From Paraniabella hibiscisoli (GTDB lineage: Bacteria; Bacteroidota; Bacteroidia; Chitinophagales; Chitinophagaceae), in the NCBI RefSeq assembly GCF_022512515.1, contig NZ_JAKWBK010000001.1:2604001-2668000 (forward strand): a stretch of 64,000 nucleotides of DNA. The letters run 5' to 3'. A program made the translations under genes and the position numbers. The notes under the pieces are model-generated. The model had not been told where the DNA came from, did no database searches, and was given only the letters and a program-made list of their open reading frames with translations. Position 1 is the stretch's first letter. Each line of letters begins with the position of its first letter. Positions 1 to 8,962 of this stretch are shown here, piece by piece.

Positions 1-2
1 AA

Positions 3-98
3 AAACAAAAACAAATCATTGAAGCATTGCGGTTACAAAATATACCCACTGCAACGCAACTCGCCAACCAAATGCAACGGGAGCTTGGCACTTTATAA
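3..98 (+). CDS. C-terminal end of an unidentified protein (partial)
   Basis: An open frame enters from the left edge and ends at a TAA at 96-98. It gives about 31 residues ending QMQRELGTL, with an amphipathic, helix-like composition (IIEALRLQN, TATQLANQ). The other two frames look less protein-like. Nothing in this short tail identifies a family, so the gene is recorded only as the 3' end of something that starts outside the window. The 350 bases after it hold no gene. Confidence 0.4.
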   Translation, partial: KQKQIIEALRLQNIPTATQLANQMQRELGTL

Positions 99-358
99 AC
101 CTTATCCATAAATTGGGGCAGCCTATTTCTTCTTTTATTTTCAACAATAGTGTATCGCGTCAGTCGATAAGTATTCAAATAAAACCTATCCCGCGCGCGC
201 ACCCCATTGATCGCAATTAGAGATGCGGTTCTCATTTAATTTAAGCGGTGCTTCAACCGGATGACCGCTTACTTACCCATAAAAATGAGACGATCTGACC
301 TTATTATGGTACGATTTGATCAAGGTGTAATGAGTGATCTGCCTATTTTCACCCTTTC

Positions 359-417
359 ATTAAAATGATTGAGAAACGATCATAAAACGAATGCTGTATC
401 TGTTCAATCATTTTAAT
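359..417. repeat. 14-bp perfect inverted repeat upstream of the acyltransferase
   Basis: ATTAAAATGATTGA at 359-372 is repeated as its exact reverse complement at 404-417, with 31 bases between the arms. It lies 32 bases before the start codon of the acyltransferase, inside the otherwise gene-free stretch 99-449. It could be an operator for a dimeric regulator or a 5'-UTR stem-loop. There is no T-tract, so a terminator for the upstream gene is less likely. Confidence 0.6.
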
Positions 418-449
418 ATTCAACCCTAAGTATTATATCGCAAGATCAA

Positions 450-1562
450 ATGAATTATAACAGCCTTTCTACAAAGCCGCATTATCCTATACTTGATGGT
501 TTACGCGGTGTTGCGGCCATGATTGTGGTAACTTTTCACCTGGCTGAGCCACTAGGAACGAGCCACCTCGATATCCTGGTGAACCATGGATACCTGGCTG
601 TGGACTTTTTCTTTTTGTTATCTGGTTTTGTCATTGGCTATGCTTATGACGACCGTTGGAATAAAATGACCATTGGCTCTTTCCTGAAACGACGTGTTGA
701 ACGGCTTCAACCCATGGTAGTATTGGGGATGACATTGGGCGCGATAGGGTTCTATTTTACCGATTCATCGATCTGGCCCGACATTCATAATGTTCCTCTA
801 TGGAAAATGTTAGTGGTGATGCTGATCGGTTACACTATCCTACCTATTCCTTTATCGATGGATATCAGGGGATGGCAGGAAATGCACCCGCTGAATAGCG
901 TAGGCTGGTCATTGTTCTTCGAGTATATTGCTAATATCCTCTATGCTATCGGTATCAGGAAGTTCTCCAATACGGCTTTAAGCATCTTGCTTCTGATCGC
1001 TGCTGCCGCGCTCGCGCATCTGGCAATCACCAGTCCTAACGGGGATTTGAGTGGTGGCTGGACATTGAATGGCGAACACATGCGTATTGGTATTACGCGC
1101 ACGATATACCCTTTCTTTGCGGGCTTGCTGCTATCAAGGGTAGCTAAGCCCACGCGTATTAAACATGCGTTTTTATGGTGCAGCCTGCTGGTTGCGTTGG
1201 TATTGTATATGCCGCGTATTGGTGGCGCCGATAATCTTTGGATGAATGGTATTTATGAGTCGGTATGTATTATCGTTATTTTTCCGCTGATTGTTTATAT
1301 GGGTGCCAGTGGTGTTCTACACAGCAAAACTGAAAACAAGATATGCAAATTCCTGGGCGATATATCCTATCCCCTTTACCTGGTGCATTATCCGATCGTC
1401 TATTTTTATGTAGCCTGGATCAATGATAATAAAGGCACCACTATTGAGCAAGCCTGGCCTTATGCCATACTGATCTTAGTGGGCAGTGTTATTCTTGCTT
1501 ACGCCAGCTTAAAATGGTATGATGAGCCGGTTCGCAAATGGCTAAGGAAGAAATGGGGATAG
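450..1562 (+). CDS. Acyltransferase 3 family membrane protein (OafA/YrhL type)
   Basis: This 370-residue integral membrane protein belongs to the acyltransferase 3 family, which transfers acetyl or other acyl groups to cell-surface sugars. The N-terminus has the family signature LDGLRGVAA followed by a histidine in TFHL (about residue 29). A GYLAVDFFFLLSGFVI block and an arginine-rich loop (FLKRRVERLQP) follow. About ten hydrophobic segments extend to the C-terminus, where ISYPLYLVHYPIV is the usual late motif. The length is normal for a stand-alone enzyme without an SGNH domain. The acceptor cannot be told. A clear paralogue lies on the other strand at 59403-60477. The next gene is a regulator with its own promoter, so this is probably monocistronic. 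Confidence 0.9.
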   Translation: MNYNSLSTKPHYPILDGLRGVAAMIVVTFHLAEPLGTSHLDILVNHGYLAVDFFFLLSGFVIGYAYDDRWNKMTIGSFLKRRVERLQPMVVLGMTLGAIGFYFTDSSIWPDIHNVPLWKMLVVMLIGYTILPIPLSMDIRGWQEMHPLNSVGWSLFFEYIANILYAIGIRKFSNTALSILLLIAAAALAHLAITSPNGDLSGGWTLNGEHMRIGITRTIYPFFAGLLLSRVAKPTRIKHAFLWCSLLVALVLYMPRIGGADNLWMNGIYESVCIIVIFPLIVYMGASGVLHSKTENKICKFLGDISYPLYLVHYPIVYFYVAWINDNKGTTIEQAWPYAILILVGSVILAYASLKWYDEPVRKWLRKKWG

Positions 1563-1628
1563 GAGAGGTGCTAAGGGGTGTTTTATAAACTTTGCCTGAA
1601 CTTGCAACATCGCCATTGGTTCCTGAAC

Positions 1629-1636
1629 TATATTTG
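1629..1636 (+). promoter_or_regulatory. Bacteroidetes -7 promoter box for the NtrC-type regulator
   Basis: TATATTTG matches the Bacteroidetes primary sigma -7 consensus TAnnTTTG and sits 11 bases before the ATG at 1648. Transcription would start only a few bases before the start codon, giving a very short leader. A weak TTG lies about 24 bases upstream (1602-1604). This also supports the ATG at 1648 over the GTG at 1636, which overlaps the box. Confidence 0.55.
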
Positions 1637-1647
1637 TGCTCTCTATT

Positions 1648-3002
1648 ATGTCCAGTAAAATATTGATCATAGACGACGAAGAGAAACTTCGCACGCTTTT
1701 AGCCCGAATTATAAGTATTGAAGGTTTTGAAGTGCTGCAGGCTCCCAATGCCAAAACGGCTTTAAAGAAGCTGGAAACGGATCCTGTTGATATCGTGATC
1801 AGCGATGTGAAGCTGCCGGATGCTAACGGTGTGGAGCTGGTGCAAACCATCAAAGAAAAATATAAGACCGTTGAAGTGATACTGCTGACAGCTTATGGAA
1901 ATATCCCGGATGGCGTACAAGCCATTAAGAACGGGGCATTTGACTATATTACCAAAGGAGACGATAATAACAAGATATTGCCCATGCTGAGCAGGGCCGC
2001 AGATAAAGTGGCTTTAACCAAAAGGGTATTGCAACTGGAAAAACAACTGGAAAAGAAATATTCTTTCGACACGATTTACGGGCAGTCCAAGCCGATACTA
2101 GCCGCCGTGGACGCGGCCCGTAAGGTGGCTGTTACTGATGCTACGGTATTGCTTACCGGCGAAACGGGTACGGGGAAGGAGGTTTTTGCCCAGGCCATTC
2201 ATAACGGCAGTACACGTCTGAAATTTCCTTTCATCGCTGTTAACTGTTCTGCGTTTAGCAAAGAATTATTGGAGAACGAATTGTTCGGCCACAAAGCGGT
2301 GCTTTTACAGGCGCTATCAAAGATACCAAGGGTATTTTTGAAGAAGCCAACAACGGAACGGTGTTCCTGGATGAAATAGGCGAAATGCCTTTAGACCTGC
2401 AGGCTAAACTGCTCAGGGTATTAGAATCCGGAGAATTTTTGAAAGTAGGCGATAGTAAAACTACAAAGATCAATGTGCGGGTGATTGCAGCTACCAATCG
2501 CGATCTGCAAAAAGAAATTGAAGCGGGCAGGTTCAGGGAAGATCTGTTCTATCGTATCGCTGTATTCAATATTGCATTGCCTGCGCTGCGGGAGCGTGTA
2601 ACAGATATAGAGCAGCTGGCACAGTTCTTCCTGCAGATGTTTGCCAGGAAGATCGGCAAAAAGATATTGTCTATGTCTGCCGCTTATATTACCGCTTTAA
2701 AACAACATGGCTGGAAGGGGAATATACGTGAGCTGAGAAATGTGATAGAAAGAAGTGTAATACTAACAGATGGCAATGAGCTGGATGCAGACAGCCTGCC
2801 GGCTGAGTTCCAGGCATCTGCTATCCCTGCCACAGTAGATGGAAAGAGATCATTATCCGCATTTGAGCTTGCCGCTGCTGAACAATTGCATATCCGTAAA
2901 GTGATGAATTATGCCAATGGTAATAAAACAGAAGCCGCCCGGCTTTTAAATATTGCGCTTACTACCTTGTATCGCAAGCTGGATGAATACCAGATCAAAT
3001 AA
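1648..3002 (+). CDS. NtrC-type sigma54 response regulator (frame broken near 2299)
   Basis: This DNA-binding response regulator has three parts. The receiver domain (about residues 1-120) has acidic pocket IDDEE and phospho-acceptor Asp in VISDVKLPD. The sigma54-interacting AAA+ domain has Walker A GETGTGKE and Walker B LDEIGEM. A Fis-type helix-turn-helix ends in [17 protein letters not shown]. About 451 residues once joined. The frame breaks at about 2299, where one G is missing from a G run; restoring it gives [14 protein letters not shown], including the GAFTGA loop that touches sigma54. In Bacteroidetes, regulators of this type accompany kdp operons that have a split KdpD. Its place 1.4 kb upstream of kdp suggests it is the transcriptional output of the kinase at 11213-12940; that link is inference. 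Confidence 0.88.
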
Positions 3003-3003
3003 C

Positions 3004-3020
3004 ACTATCGAAACGATAGT
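3004..3020 (+). terminator. Hairpin just after the regulator gene
   Basis: ACTATCG and CGATAGT form a 7-bp stem around AAA, immediately after the stop codon of the regulator. There is no clear T-tract, so it may be a weak terminator or an mRNA 3'-end stabiliser. Confidence 0.35.
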
Positions 3021-3079
3021 AAGGCTACTTTCAAAACAGGATGCTTTTGTAATAAACCACAATTGAGCTCATATTGATT

Positions 3080-3151
3080 TTGTTGATAGTCAATCAACAA
3101 CGCTATTTTAAAATACACGGCATATAATTGGTCAATTGGTATTGAACCAAT
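3080..3151. promoter_or_regulatory. Two palindromes upstream of the 119-residue protein
   Basis: TTGTTGAT (3080-3087) and ATCAACAA (3093-3100) form a perfect 8-bp dyad with a 5-base spacer. ATTGGT (3135-3140) and ACCAAT (3146-3151) form a second dyad, also with a 5-base spacer, 11 bases before the start codon at 3162. Two dyads with the same spacer length in front of one gene suggest an operator region. The regulator is unknown. Confidence 0.4.
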
Positions 3152-3161
3152 CGATAAAAAT

Positions 3162-3521
3162 ATGAATCAGTATGAAGCAGCCGACGAAATAGCTATGATA
3201 GTGCCCGGTTCCGCCGGGGAGATCTGCCAGGCTATGAAAACAAAAAATCCTTTTAAAACCATCAGGATATTCTCCAGGCATTTTAAAGGGCTGGTAGAGG
3301 CACACAATTTAACCATGACCGAAAAATGCCTTCGGGTAATAGGCAAAATCTATGAAAAAGGAGATGTGGCAGTAAAGAACGCAGTAGAAACCGTTTTTAT
3401 ATTCTCCTTAGATCTTATAACCACTTCCTGCTCGGTAGCAGAACGTAATCAGATCATGAGTAAGCTACCCATTCAGGTATTCACCGCCTATTACCGGCAG
3501 GTATATAAAAGTGCTTTTTAG
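3162..3521 (+). CDS. Small conserved-looking protein of unknown function
   Basis: A 119-residue cytoplasmic protein with no signal peptide or membrane segment. It is mostly helical, with repeated hydrophobic patterning (IRIFSRHFKGLVEAHN, CLRVIGKIYEKGDVAVKNAVE). The end, QVFTAYYRQVYKSAF, resembles small Bacteroidetes proteins often found beside acetyltransferases, but I cannot name a family with certainty. It sits 28 bases before the GNAT gene on the same strand, so the two probably share a transcript under the dyads at 3080-3151. Start: ATG with no better upstream candidate. Confidence 0.7.
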   Translation: MNQYEAADEIAMIVPGSAGEICQAMKTKNPFKTIRIFSRHFKGLVEAHNLTMTEKCLRVIGKIYEKGDVAVKNAVETVFIFSLDLITTSCSVAERNQIMSKLPIQVFTAYYRQVYKSAF

Positions 3522-3549
3522 AAAGTTTTCATTTTAAAAATATATAAAT

Positions 3550-4149
3550 ATGGACGATGTCGTCATTGTCAGGTCTGCAACAAAAGGTGACCTGCATTTT
3601 GCATCCGCTATTATAGCGGAGATAGAATCATCAGCTAAAGCAAGAGGTAGTGGTATTGCTAAACGAAGCGAAGCTTACATACATGAAAAGATGTTGGATG
3701 AAAAGGCTGTTATAGCAGTAACGCCAACAAACGAATGGGTGGGTTTCATTTATATGGATACATGGAGCAATGGCGATTACGTATCGCACTGCGGTTTGAT
3801 TGTTGCACCTCTATTCAGGAGGATGGGCATTGCCACCCGGCTCAAAGAAAAAATATTTGAACTGTCAAGAACCAGATTTCCCGAAGCCAGGATATTTGGT
3901 ATTACCACTACGCTCGCAACTATGCGTATTAACTCCAAACTGGGTTTACAGCCGGTTACCTTTTCTGAGATTGTGCAGGATGCAGCATTTTGGGATAAAT
4001 GCAAAAGCTGTGTGCATTATAAAGACCTGTGCAAAGCTGGATTCAAAAACTGTTTCTGCACCGCTATGATGTTCGATCCTCATAATGACGATAGTTTTCG
4101 GTTGGAGAACAAAACCTCTATGCTGACCTCTGTTGATGCCCATTTCTGA
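3550..4149 (+). CDS. GNAT N-acetyltransferase with a cysteine-rich C-terminal tail
   Basis: A 199-residue GNAT-fold acetyltransferase. Residues 1-150 carry the fold, with the acetyl-CoA binding stretch LIVAPLFRRMGIATRLKEKI (R/Q-x-x-G-x-G/A-like motif A) and a following NSKLGLQPV strand. The last 55 residues contain a dense cysteine set: KCKSCVHY, DLCKAG, FKNCFCTAMMFD. These could bind a metal or an Fe-S cluster, or could form the substrate site. The substrate is unknown. It follows the 119-residue gene closely and is closed by a strong terminator at 4167-4196, so the two genes form a unit separate from kdp. Confidence 0.82.
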   Translation: MDDVVIVRSATKGDLHFASAIIAEIESSAKARGSGIAKRSEAYIHEKMLDEKAVIAVTPTNEWVGFIYMDTWSNGDYVSHCGLIVAPLFRRMGIATRLKEKIFELSRTRFPEARIFGITTTLATMRINSKLGLQPVTFSEIVQDAAFWDKCKSCVHYKDLCKAGFKNCFCTAMMFDPHNDDSFRLENKTSMLTSVDAHF

Positions 4150-4166
4150 ACCTTATCGAAATGATA

Positions 4167-4196
4167 AAAGCCCTTTCAAAACGAAAGGGTTTTTTA
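4167..4196 (+). terminator. Rho-independent terminator after the GNAT gene
   Basis: CCCTTTC (4171-4177) pairs with GAAAGGG (4183-4189), followed by a run of six T. It lies about 20 bases after the GNAT stop and separates that unit from the kdp locus. Confidence 0.85.
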
Positions 4197-4264
4197 ATAG
4201 AGTGAATTGGCTTGGTTTTATTTATTGTGCTGTTAATCAATTTTTTGTACCGTTTTTTTAATAC

Positions 4265-4279
4265 TGGAATATGAATTGT
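4265..4279 (+). promoter_or_regulatory. Candidate sigma54 promoter of the kdp locus
   Basis: TGGAATATGAATTGT fits the spacing of the sigma54 consensus TGG-N8-TTGC, with GG at -24, but has GT instead of GC at -12. It is the best-spaced candidate in the gene-free stretch 4197-4397 before the first kdp microprotein. It is proposed mainly because an NtrC-type regulator is encoded beside the locus. No good TAnnTTTG box was found there. Tentative. Confidence 0.3.
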
Positions 4280-4397
4280 TTTAGGTTGGCATATAAAATT
4301 TTACAAAAATGTATCGCAGCAACCAACATTTTATCAGAAAGCCCCTGGAGGCATTTTTCAACCACATCTTAAAACCTCAATTCCTAAATAATACACT

Positions 4398-4478
4398 ATG
4401 ACAGCTGTTTTAATCATTGCAGGACTGATCCTGTTCGCATTGTTCTTTGCTTTCATTAAATACTTTGAAAAAATATGA
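4398..4478 (+). CDS. 26-residue membrane microprotein ahead of kdpF
   Basis: ATG at 4398 opens 26 codons that encode one hydrophobic helix (LIIAGLILFALFFAFIKYF) with a short charged end EKI. Its TGA stop overlaps the ATG of the next small gene (ATGA at 4475-4478), which implies translational coupling and argues that it is real. It is shaped like KdpF but is a different sequence. I infer a second small subunit or regulator of the Kdp complex; no function is established here. Confidence 0.6.
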   Translation: MTAVLIIAGLILFALFFAFIKYFEKI

Positions 4479-4552
4479 TCCTCTTATTTATTATAGCCAT
4501 TGCTGTATTTGTTTATATCTGCTATGTGCTGATCAAACCAGAAAAATTTTAA
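4475..4552 (+). CDS. kdpF: KdpF, small subunit of the potassium-transporting ATPase
   Basis: A 25-residue protein with a single membrane helix (LLFIIAIAVFVYICYVLI) ending in KPEKF. The size, the single helix, the Y-x-L-I region near the end and the position just before kdpA all fit KdpF, which stabilises the KdpABC complex in the inner membrane. Its start overlaps the stop of the preceding microprotein. It ends 57 bases before kdpA. Confidence 0.75.
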   Translation: MILLFIIAIAVFVYICYVLIKPEKF

Positions 4553-4609
4553 GAAGCTGACAGGATACCTGTTGGTGTATAGTCAACCACTAATTATCAA
4601 TTAATCAAA

Positions 4610-6310
4610 ATGAATACAGAAATTTCCGGAGTGATCCTGATGTATGCACTGGTGATACTACTCGCAATCCCATTGGGCAGATACATCGGGAGAGTCTTTA
4701 GCAATGAATCTACATGGCCCGATCGATTGTTCAATCCAATCGACCGGGTATTTTATAAGATGTCGGGTGTTGACCCAACCAGGCCAATGACCTGGAAGCA
4801 ACACCTGCTTTCCTTGTTAACCATTAACCTGGTATGGTTTATATTAGGCATGTTCGTTTTAATGAACATGAGCTGGTTGCCATTAAACCCGGACGGGAAT
4901 CCTTCAATGGGTGCCGACCTGGCCTTTAACACTGTTACCAGCTTTATTTGTAATACTAACCTGCAACATTATTCCGGTGAAACCGGTATGTCTTATTTAG
5001 GACAATTGATACTGATGTTGTTCCAGTTTATCAGCGCGGCAAGTGGTATTTCTATCGCGTCTGTATTATTTACTGCAATGAAAGAGCGTACTACGACACA
5101 GCTGGGTAACGCTTATTTTTTCTTTGTTCGTACCTGTACCCGCATTCTTTTTCCCATAGCATTAGTTACCGCCGTTCTATTGTTGTTGAACGGTACCCCT
5201 ATGACTTTTGAAGGTAAGGATACCATCACCAGTGTGCAGGGAGATACCATACAGGTAAGTCGCGGCCCGGTAGCTGCTTTTGTACCGGTTAAGCACCTCG
5301 GCACCAATGGAGGAGGTTTTTTCGGACCTAATTCTGCACACCCGCTTGAGAATCCCAATTATATGACAAACATCATTGAGATGGTGGCTCAAATGATCAT
5401 TCCTGTAGCCCTGATCTTTGCCTTAGGTTATATACTAAAGAGAAGGAGGTTTGCCCGTATGATCTATGGGGTGATGACCATTGGCTTCCTGATCCTGGTC
5501 ATTCCAACTATTGTCAACGAAGTTAGCGGTAACCCTGCTATAAGCCGCATGGGCATTTCGCAGCCATTCGGTAATATGGAAGGAAAAGAAGTGCGTTTCG
5601 GGCCGGTGGCTTCGGCTTACTGGAGCATTGCCACTACTGTAATATCTACCGGTAGCATCAACTCCATGCATGACAGTTTTATGCCGTTAAGTGGTATGAA
5701 CCAACTGCTGGGCATGATGGTCAATTGTTTCTATGGTGGTGTAGGTGTAGGGCTGATGAATTTTTACATCTTTATTATACTGGCCGTATTTATAAGCGGA
5801 TTAATGGTGGGACGTACACCCGAATTTATGGGTAAGAAAATTGAAGCAAGAGAAATGAAAATAGCCATGATCATAGCCTTGCTTCACCCACTGTTCATAC
5901 TCGCCGGCACCGCTATTGCCAGTCATTTATACGCAGGTAGCCCTGAAGCTTATGCAGGCTGGTTAAATAATCCTGGTTATCATGGGTTTAGTGAAATGCT
6001 ATACGAGTTTACCTCTTCGAGTGCTAACAATGGAAGTGGATTCGAAGGCCTGGGCGACAATACGCCTTTCTGGAACATTGCCTGCGGTATCGTAATGATG
6101 TTGGCTCGTTACCTCCCCATCATCGGCCCCATAGCCATTGCAGGTAGCCTGGCTGCTAAAAAGTACACGCCTGAAAGTGCGGGTACATTGAAAACAGATA
6201 CATCAACTTTTGGTTTGATGATCTTTGCGGTGATCGCAATCGTAGCTGCCTTATCCTTTTTTCCTGCACTGGCGTTGGGCCCTATTGCAGAATATTTTTC
6301 ACTCTATTAA
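4610..6310 (+). CDS. kdpA: Potassium-transporting ATPase, channel-like subunit A
   Basis: KdpA, 566 residues, is the K+-selecting membrane subunit of the high-affinity KdpFABC pump. It has about ten membrane helices. Selectivity-filter regions include TNGGGFFGPNSAHPLENP (about residues 231-248), FICNTNLQHYSGE (about residues 105-117) and FTSSSANNGSGFEGL near the end. The length is normal and the frame is intact. It lies 9 bases before kdpB. The product works with KdpB (ATPase), KdpC and KdpF; expression is expected when external K+ is scarce. Confidence 0.97.
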   Translation: MNTEISGVILMYALVILLAIPLGRYIGRVFSNESTWPDRLFNPIDRVFYKMSGVDPTRPMTWKQHLLSLLTINLVWFILGMFVLMNMSWLPLNPDGNPSMGADLAFNTVTSFICNTNLQHYSGETGMSYLGQLILMLFQFISAASGISIASVLFTAMKERTTTQLGNAYFFFVRTCTRILFPIALVTAVLLLLNGTPMTFEGKDTITSVQGDTIQVSRGPVAAFVPVKHLGTNGGGFFGPNSAHPLENPNYMTNIIEMVAQMIIPVALIFALGYILKRRRFARMIYGVMTIGFLILVIPTIVNEVSGNPAISRMGISQPFGNMEGKEVRFGPVASAYWSIATTVISTGSINSMHDSFMPLSGMNQLLGMMVNCFYGGVGVGLMNFYIFIILAVFISGLMVGRTPEFMGKKIEAREMKIAMIIALLHPLFILAGTAIASHLYAGSPEAYAGWLNNPGYHGFSEMLYEFTSSSANNGSGFEGLGDNTPFWNIACGIVMMLARYLPIIGPIAIAGSLAAKKYTPESAGTLKTDTSTFGLMIFAVIAIVAALSFFPALALGPIAEYFSLY

Positions 6311-6319
6311 GTTAATAAA

Positions 6320-8358
6320 ATGAATACGAATAATAAACTGTTTCAGGCCGGCCTGGTAAAAGAAGCCCTGAAGCAATCTTTTATCAAATTAAGCCCGGCC
6401 AAGATGTTTCGCAATCCGGTAATGTTTACCGTATGGGTGGGTACCCTGGTAATGGCTGGTGTATGTGTCTGGATCGCTACCGGTGAGCAAAACCAGGGCA
6501 GTTTGGTCTATAACCTGGTGGTAACCGCAGTGCTGTTCATCACCTTGTTGTTCGCCAATTTTGCTGAAGCGATTGCGGAGGCAAGGGGCAAGGCGCAGGC
6601 CGATAGTTTACGCAAGACCCGCGAAGAAACGCCTGCGCGGCTGATTCAGCCGGTGGGAGAAATGTATGTGAATGAAGTAAAAGTAGTTTCCTCATCGCAA
6701 CTCAAAAAAGGAGATGTATTTCTCTGCGAAGCCGGAGATATCATTCCCTCCGATGGAGAAATTGTGGAGGGCCTGGCCACTATCGATGAAAGTGCCATCA
6801 CTGGTGAAAGTGCACCTGTGATCAGGGAAGCAGGTGGCGATAAAAGCAGCGTTACCGGCGGTACCAAAGTATTGTCAGATAAGATCAAGGTAAAAGTAAC
6901 CACGGAAGCAGGTGAAAGCTTCCTGGATAAAATGATTGCCCTGGTAGAAGGGGCAAGCCGGCAGAAAACACCTAATGAAATTGCGCTCACTATTTTGCTG
7001 GCAGGCTTTACGCTGGTGTTTATCATTGTAACAGTGACATTAAAGCCTTTCGGGGACTATGCGCAAACACCCATTACGATCGCCGCTTTTATTTCCCTGT
7101 TTGTATGCCTGATCCCGACTACCATCGGTGGCTTATTGTCAGCCATTGGTATCGCGGGCATGGACCGGGCATTGCGGGCGAATGTAATTACCAAGAGCGG
7201 TAAAGCGGTAGAAACTGCCGGAGATATAGATGTACTGCTATTAGATAAAACAGGTACCATTACGATCGGCAACAGGAGAGCTACCCATTTTCATCCGGTT
7301 GAGGGGGTGTCAAAAGAGCAATTTATAAAGGCGGTTGTCTTGAGCTCTGTTGCTGATGAAACGCCCGAAGGTAAATCGATCATTGAACTGGCAGGTGTTG
7401 ATGTAAAGGCTTACCAGGTCGCTGATGCGCAGTATATAAAATTTACTGCAGAAACAAGGAGTTCTGGTATTAACTATGCTGGTAACCAGATCCGTAAAGG
7501 TGCTTCAGATGCGATCCGTAAACTGGTAGAGAAAGCGGGCAACAGGTTTCCCGAAGAGGCTGATAAAAGCGTTAAAGCGATATCCGGTAACGGAGGCACG
7601 CCATTAGTAGTGGCGGAGAACAACCAGGTGATGGGTGTGGTAGAATTGCAGGATATTATTAAGCCGGGTATACAGCAACGTTTTGAAAGGCTGCGTAAAA
7701 TGGGAATTAAAACGGTAATGGTAACCGGCGATAATCCTTTAACCGCAAAGTATATAGCTGAAAAAGCGGGTGTAGATGATTTTATTGCCGAAGCTAAGCC
7801 CGAAGATAAAATGAATTATATCCGTAAGGAGCAATCAGAGGGACGATTGGTAGCAATGATGGGCGACGGTACCAATGATGCACCTGCACTGGCACAGGCC
7901 GATGTGGGCGTAGCAATGAATAGCGGTACGCAGGCGGCTAAAGAAGCCGGCAATATGGTCGACCTGGATAATGATCCCACCAAACTGATTGAAGTAGTGG
8001 AGATTGGTAAGCAGCTGTTAATGACAAGAGGCACATTAACCACTTTTAGTATTGCCAATGATGTAGCCAAGTATTTTGCAATAGTTCCTGCTTTATTTAT
8101 TGCTTCAATTCCGGCATTGCAGGGGCTAAATATTATGAACCTGCATTCCCCGAAACAGCCATTCTTTCGGCCGTAATCTTTAATGCAATCATTATACCGA
8201 TGTTAATACCATTAGCGTTGAGAGGTGTTGCCTATAAGCCAATTGGCGCCAGTGCCCTCTTAAGGAGAAACCTGCTGGTATATGGCTTGGGTGGTATTGT
8301 TGTTCCTTTTATAGGTATCAAGCTGATCGATATGCTTGTTGCTTTATTTATTCGTTAA
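6320..8358 (+). CDS. kdpB: Potassium-transporting P-type ATPase subunit B (frame broken near 8152)
   Basis: KdpB, about 679 residues after repair, hydrolyses ATP to drive K+ uptake through KdpA. The phosphorylation site DKTGTIT is at about residue 310. The actuator loop is ITGES, and the hinge is [12 protein letters not shown]. The frame breaks at about 8152, where one G is missing (CCCCGAAACAG for CCCCGGAAACAG). Restoring it turns the end [10 protein letters not shown] into [19 protein letters not shown] and lets the frame run to TAA at 8356-8358 with the expected last helices. The gene is 22 bases before kdpC. The break looks like a sequencing error, because the rest of the operon is intact in design. 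Confidence 0.95.
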
Positions 8359-8379
8359 TCATTATAAATAATTATACAA

Positions 8380-8949
8380 ATGAAAGAAAATATAATGCCT
8401 GCTATCAGGCTGACTTTAGTATGCCTTGTTTTTTTCTGTGGCATTTATACATTGATTGTTTTAGGGCTTGCCCAGCTTACACCCAACAAGGGGAATGGCG
8501 AAACGATCAACCTCAATGGTAAAAAGTATTACTCCAATATCGGACAGAAATTTACAGAGGATCGATATTTCTGGTCGAGGCCTTCTGCAGTGGACTACAA
8601 CGCTGCTGGCGCTGCGGGAAGTAATAAGGGACCTTCCAATCCTGATTATTTACAAACGGTTCAACAACGTATTGATACTTTTTTAGCACATAATCCCGGC
8701 GTTCGTAAAGCAGATATACCCTCAGACCTGGTTACTGCCAGCGGCAGTGGGCTTGATCCACATATTTCTGTGCAGGCAACTGAAATTCAGATTAAGCGTG
8801 TGGCTGCAGTACGTGGAATCACCGAAAGCGAGCTTCGCCAACTGGTAGAGCAAAATGTCGAAAAACCACTGCTCGGATTGTTTGGGACGGAAAGGATAAA
8901 TGTGCTTCAGCTAAACCTGGCCTTGGATCACCTAAAACGAAAAATATAA
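8380..8949 (+). CDS. kdpC: Potassium-transporting ATPase subunit C
   Basis: KdpC, 189 residues, is the single-pass periplasmic subunit that helps KdpB bind ATP and K+. It has one N-terminal membrane helix (IRLTLVCLVFFCGIYTLIVLG, roughly residues 9-29). Family motifs are GQKFTEDRYFWSRPSA, SGSGLDPHIS and the final LLGLFGTERINVLQLNLAL. Full length, with the frame intact. It lies between kdpB and the porin gene, 13 bases before the latter. Confidence 0.96.
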   Translation: MKENIMPAIRLTLVCLVFFCGIYTLIVLGLAQLTPNKGNGETINLNGKKYYSNIGQKFTEDRYFWSRPSAVDYNAAGAAGSNKGPSNPDYLQTVQQRIDTFLAHNPGVRKADIPSDLVTASGSGLDPHISVQATEIQIKRVAAVRGITESELRQLVEQNVEKPLLGLFGTERINVLQLNLALDHLKRKI

Positions 8950-8962
8950 AAGGATATCGCAG

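Noticed and set aside
4288..4304. TTGGCATATAAAATTTTA as a sigma54 promoter
   Set aside because: The GG is present but no GC occurs at the needed spacing; the site at 4265 fits better.
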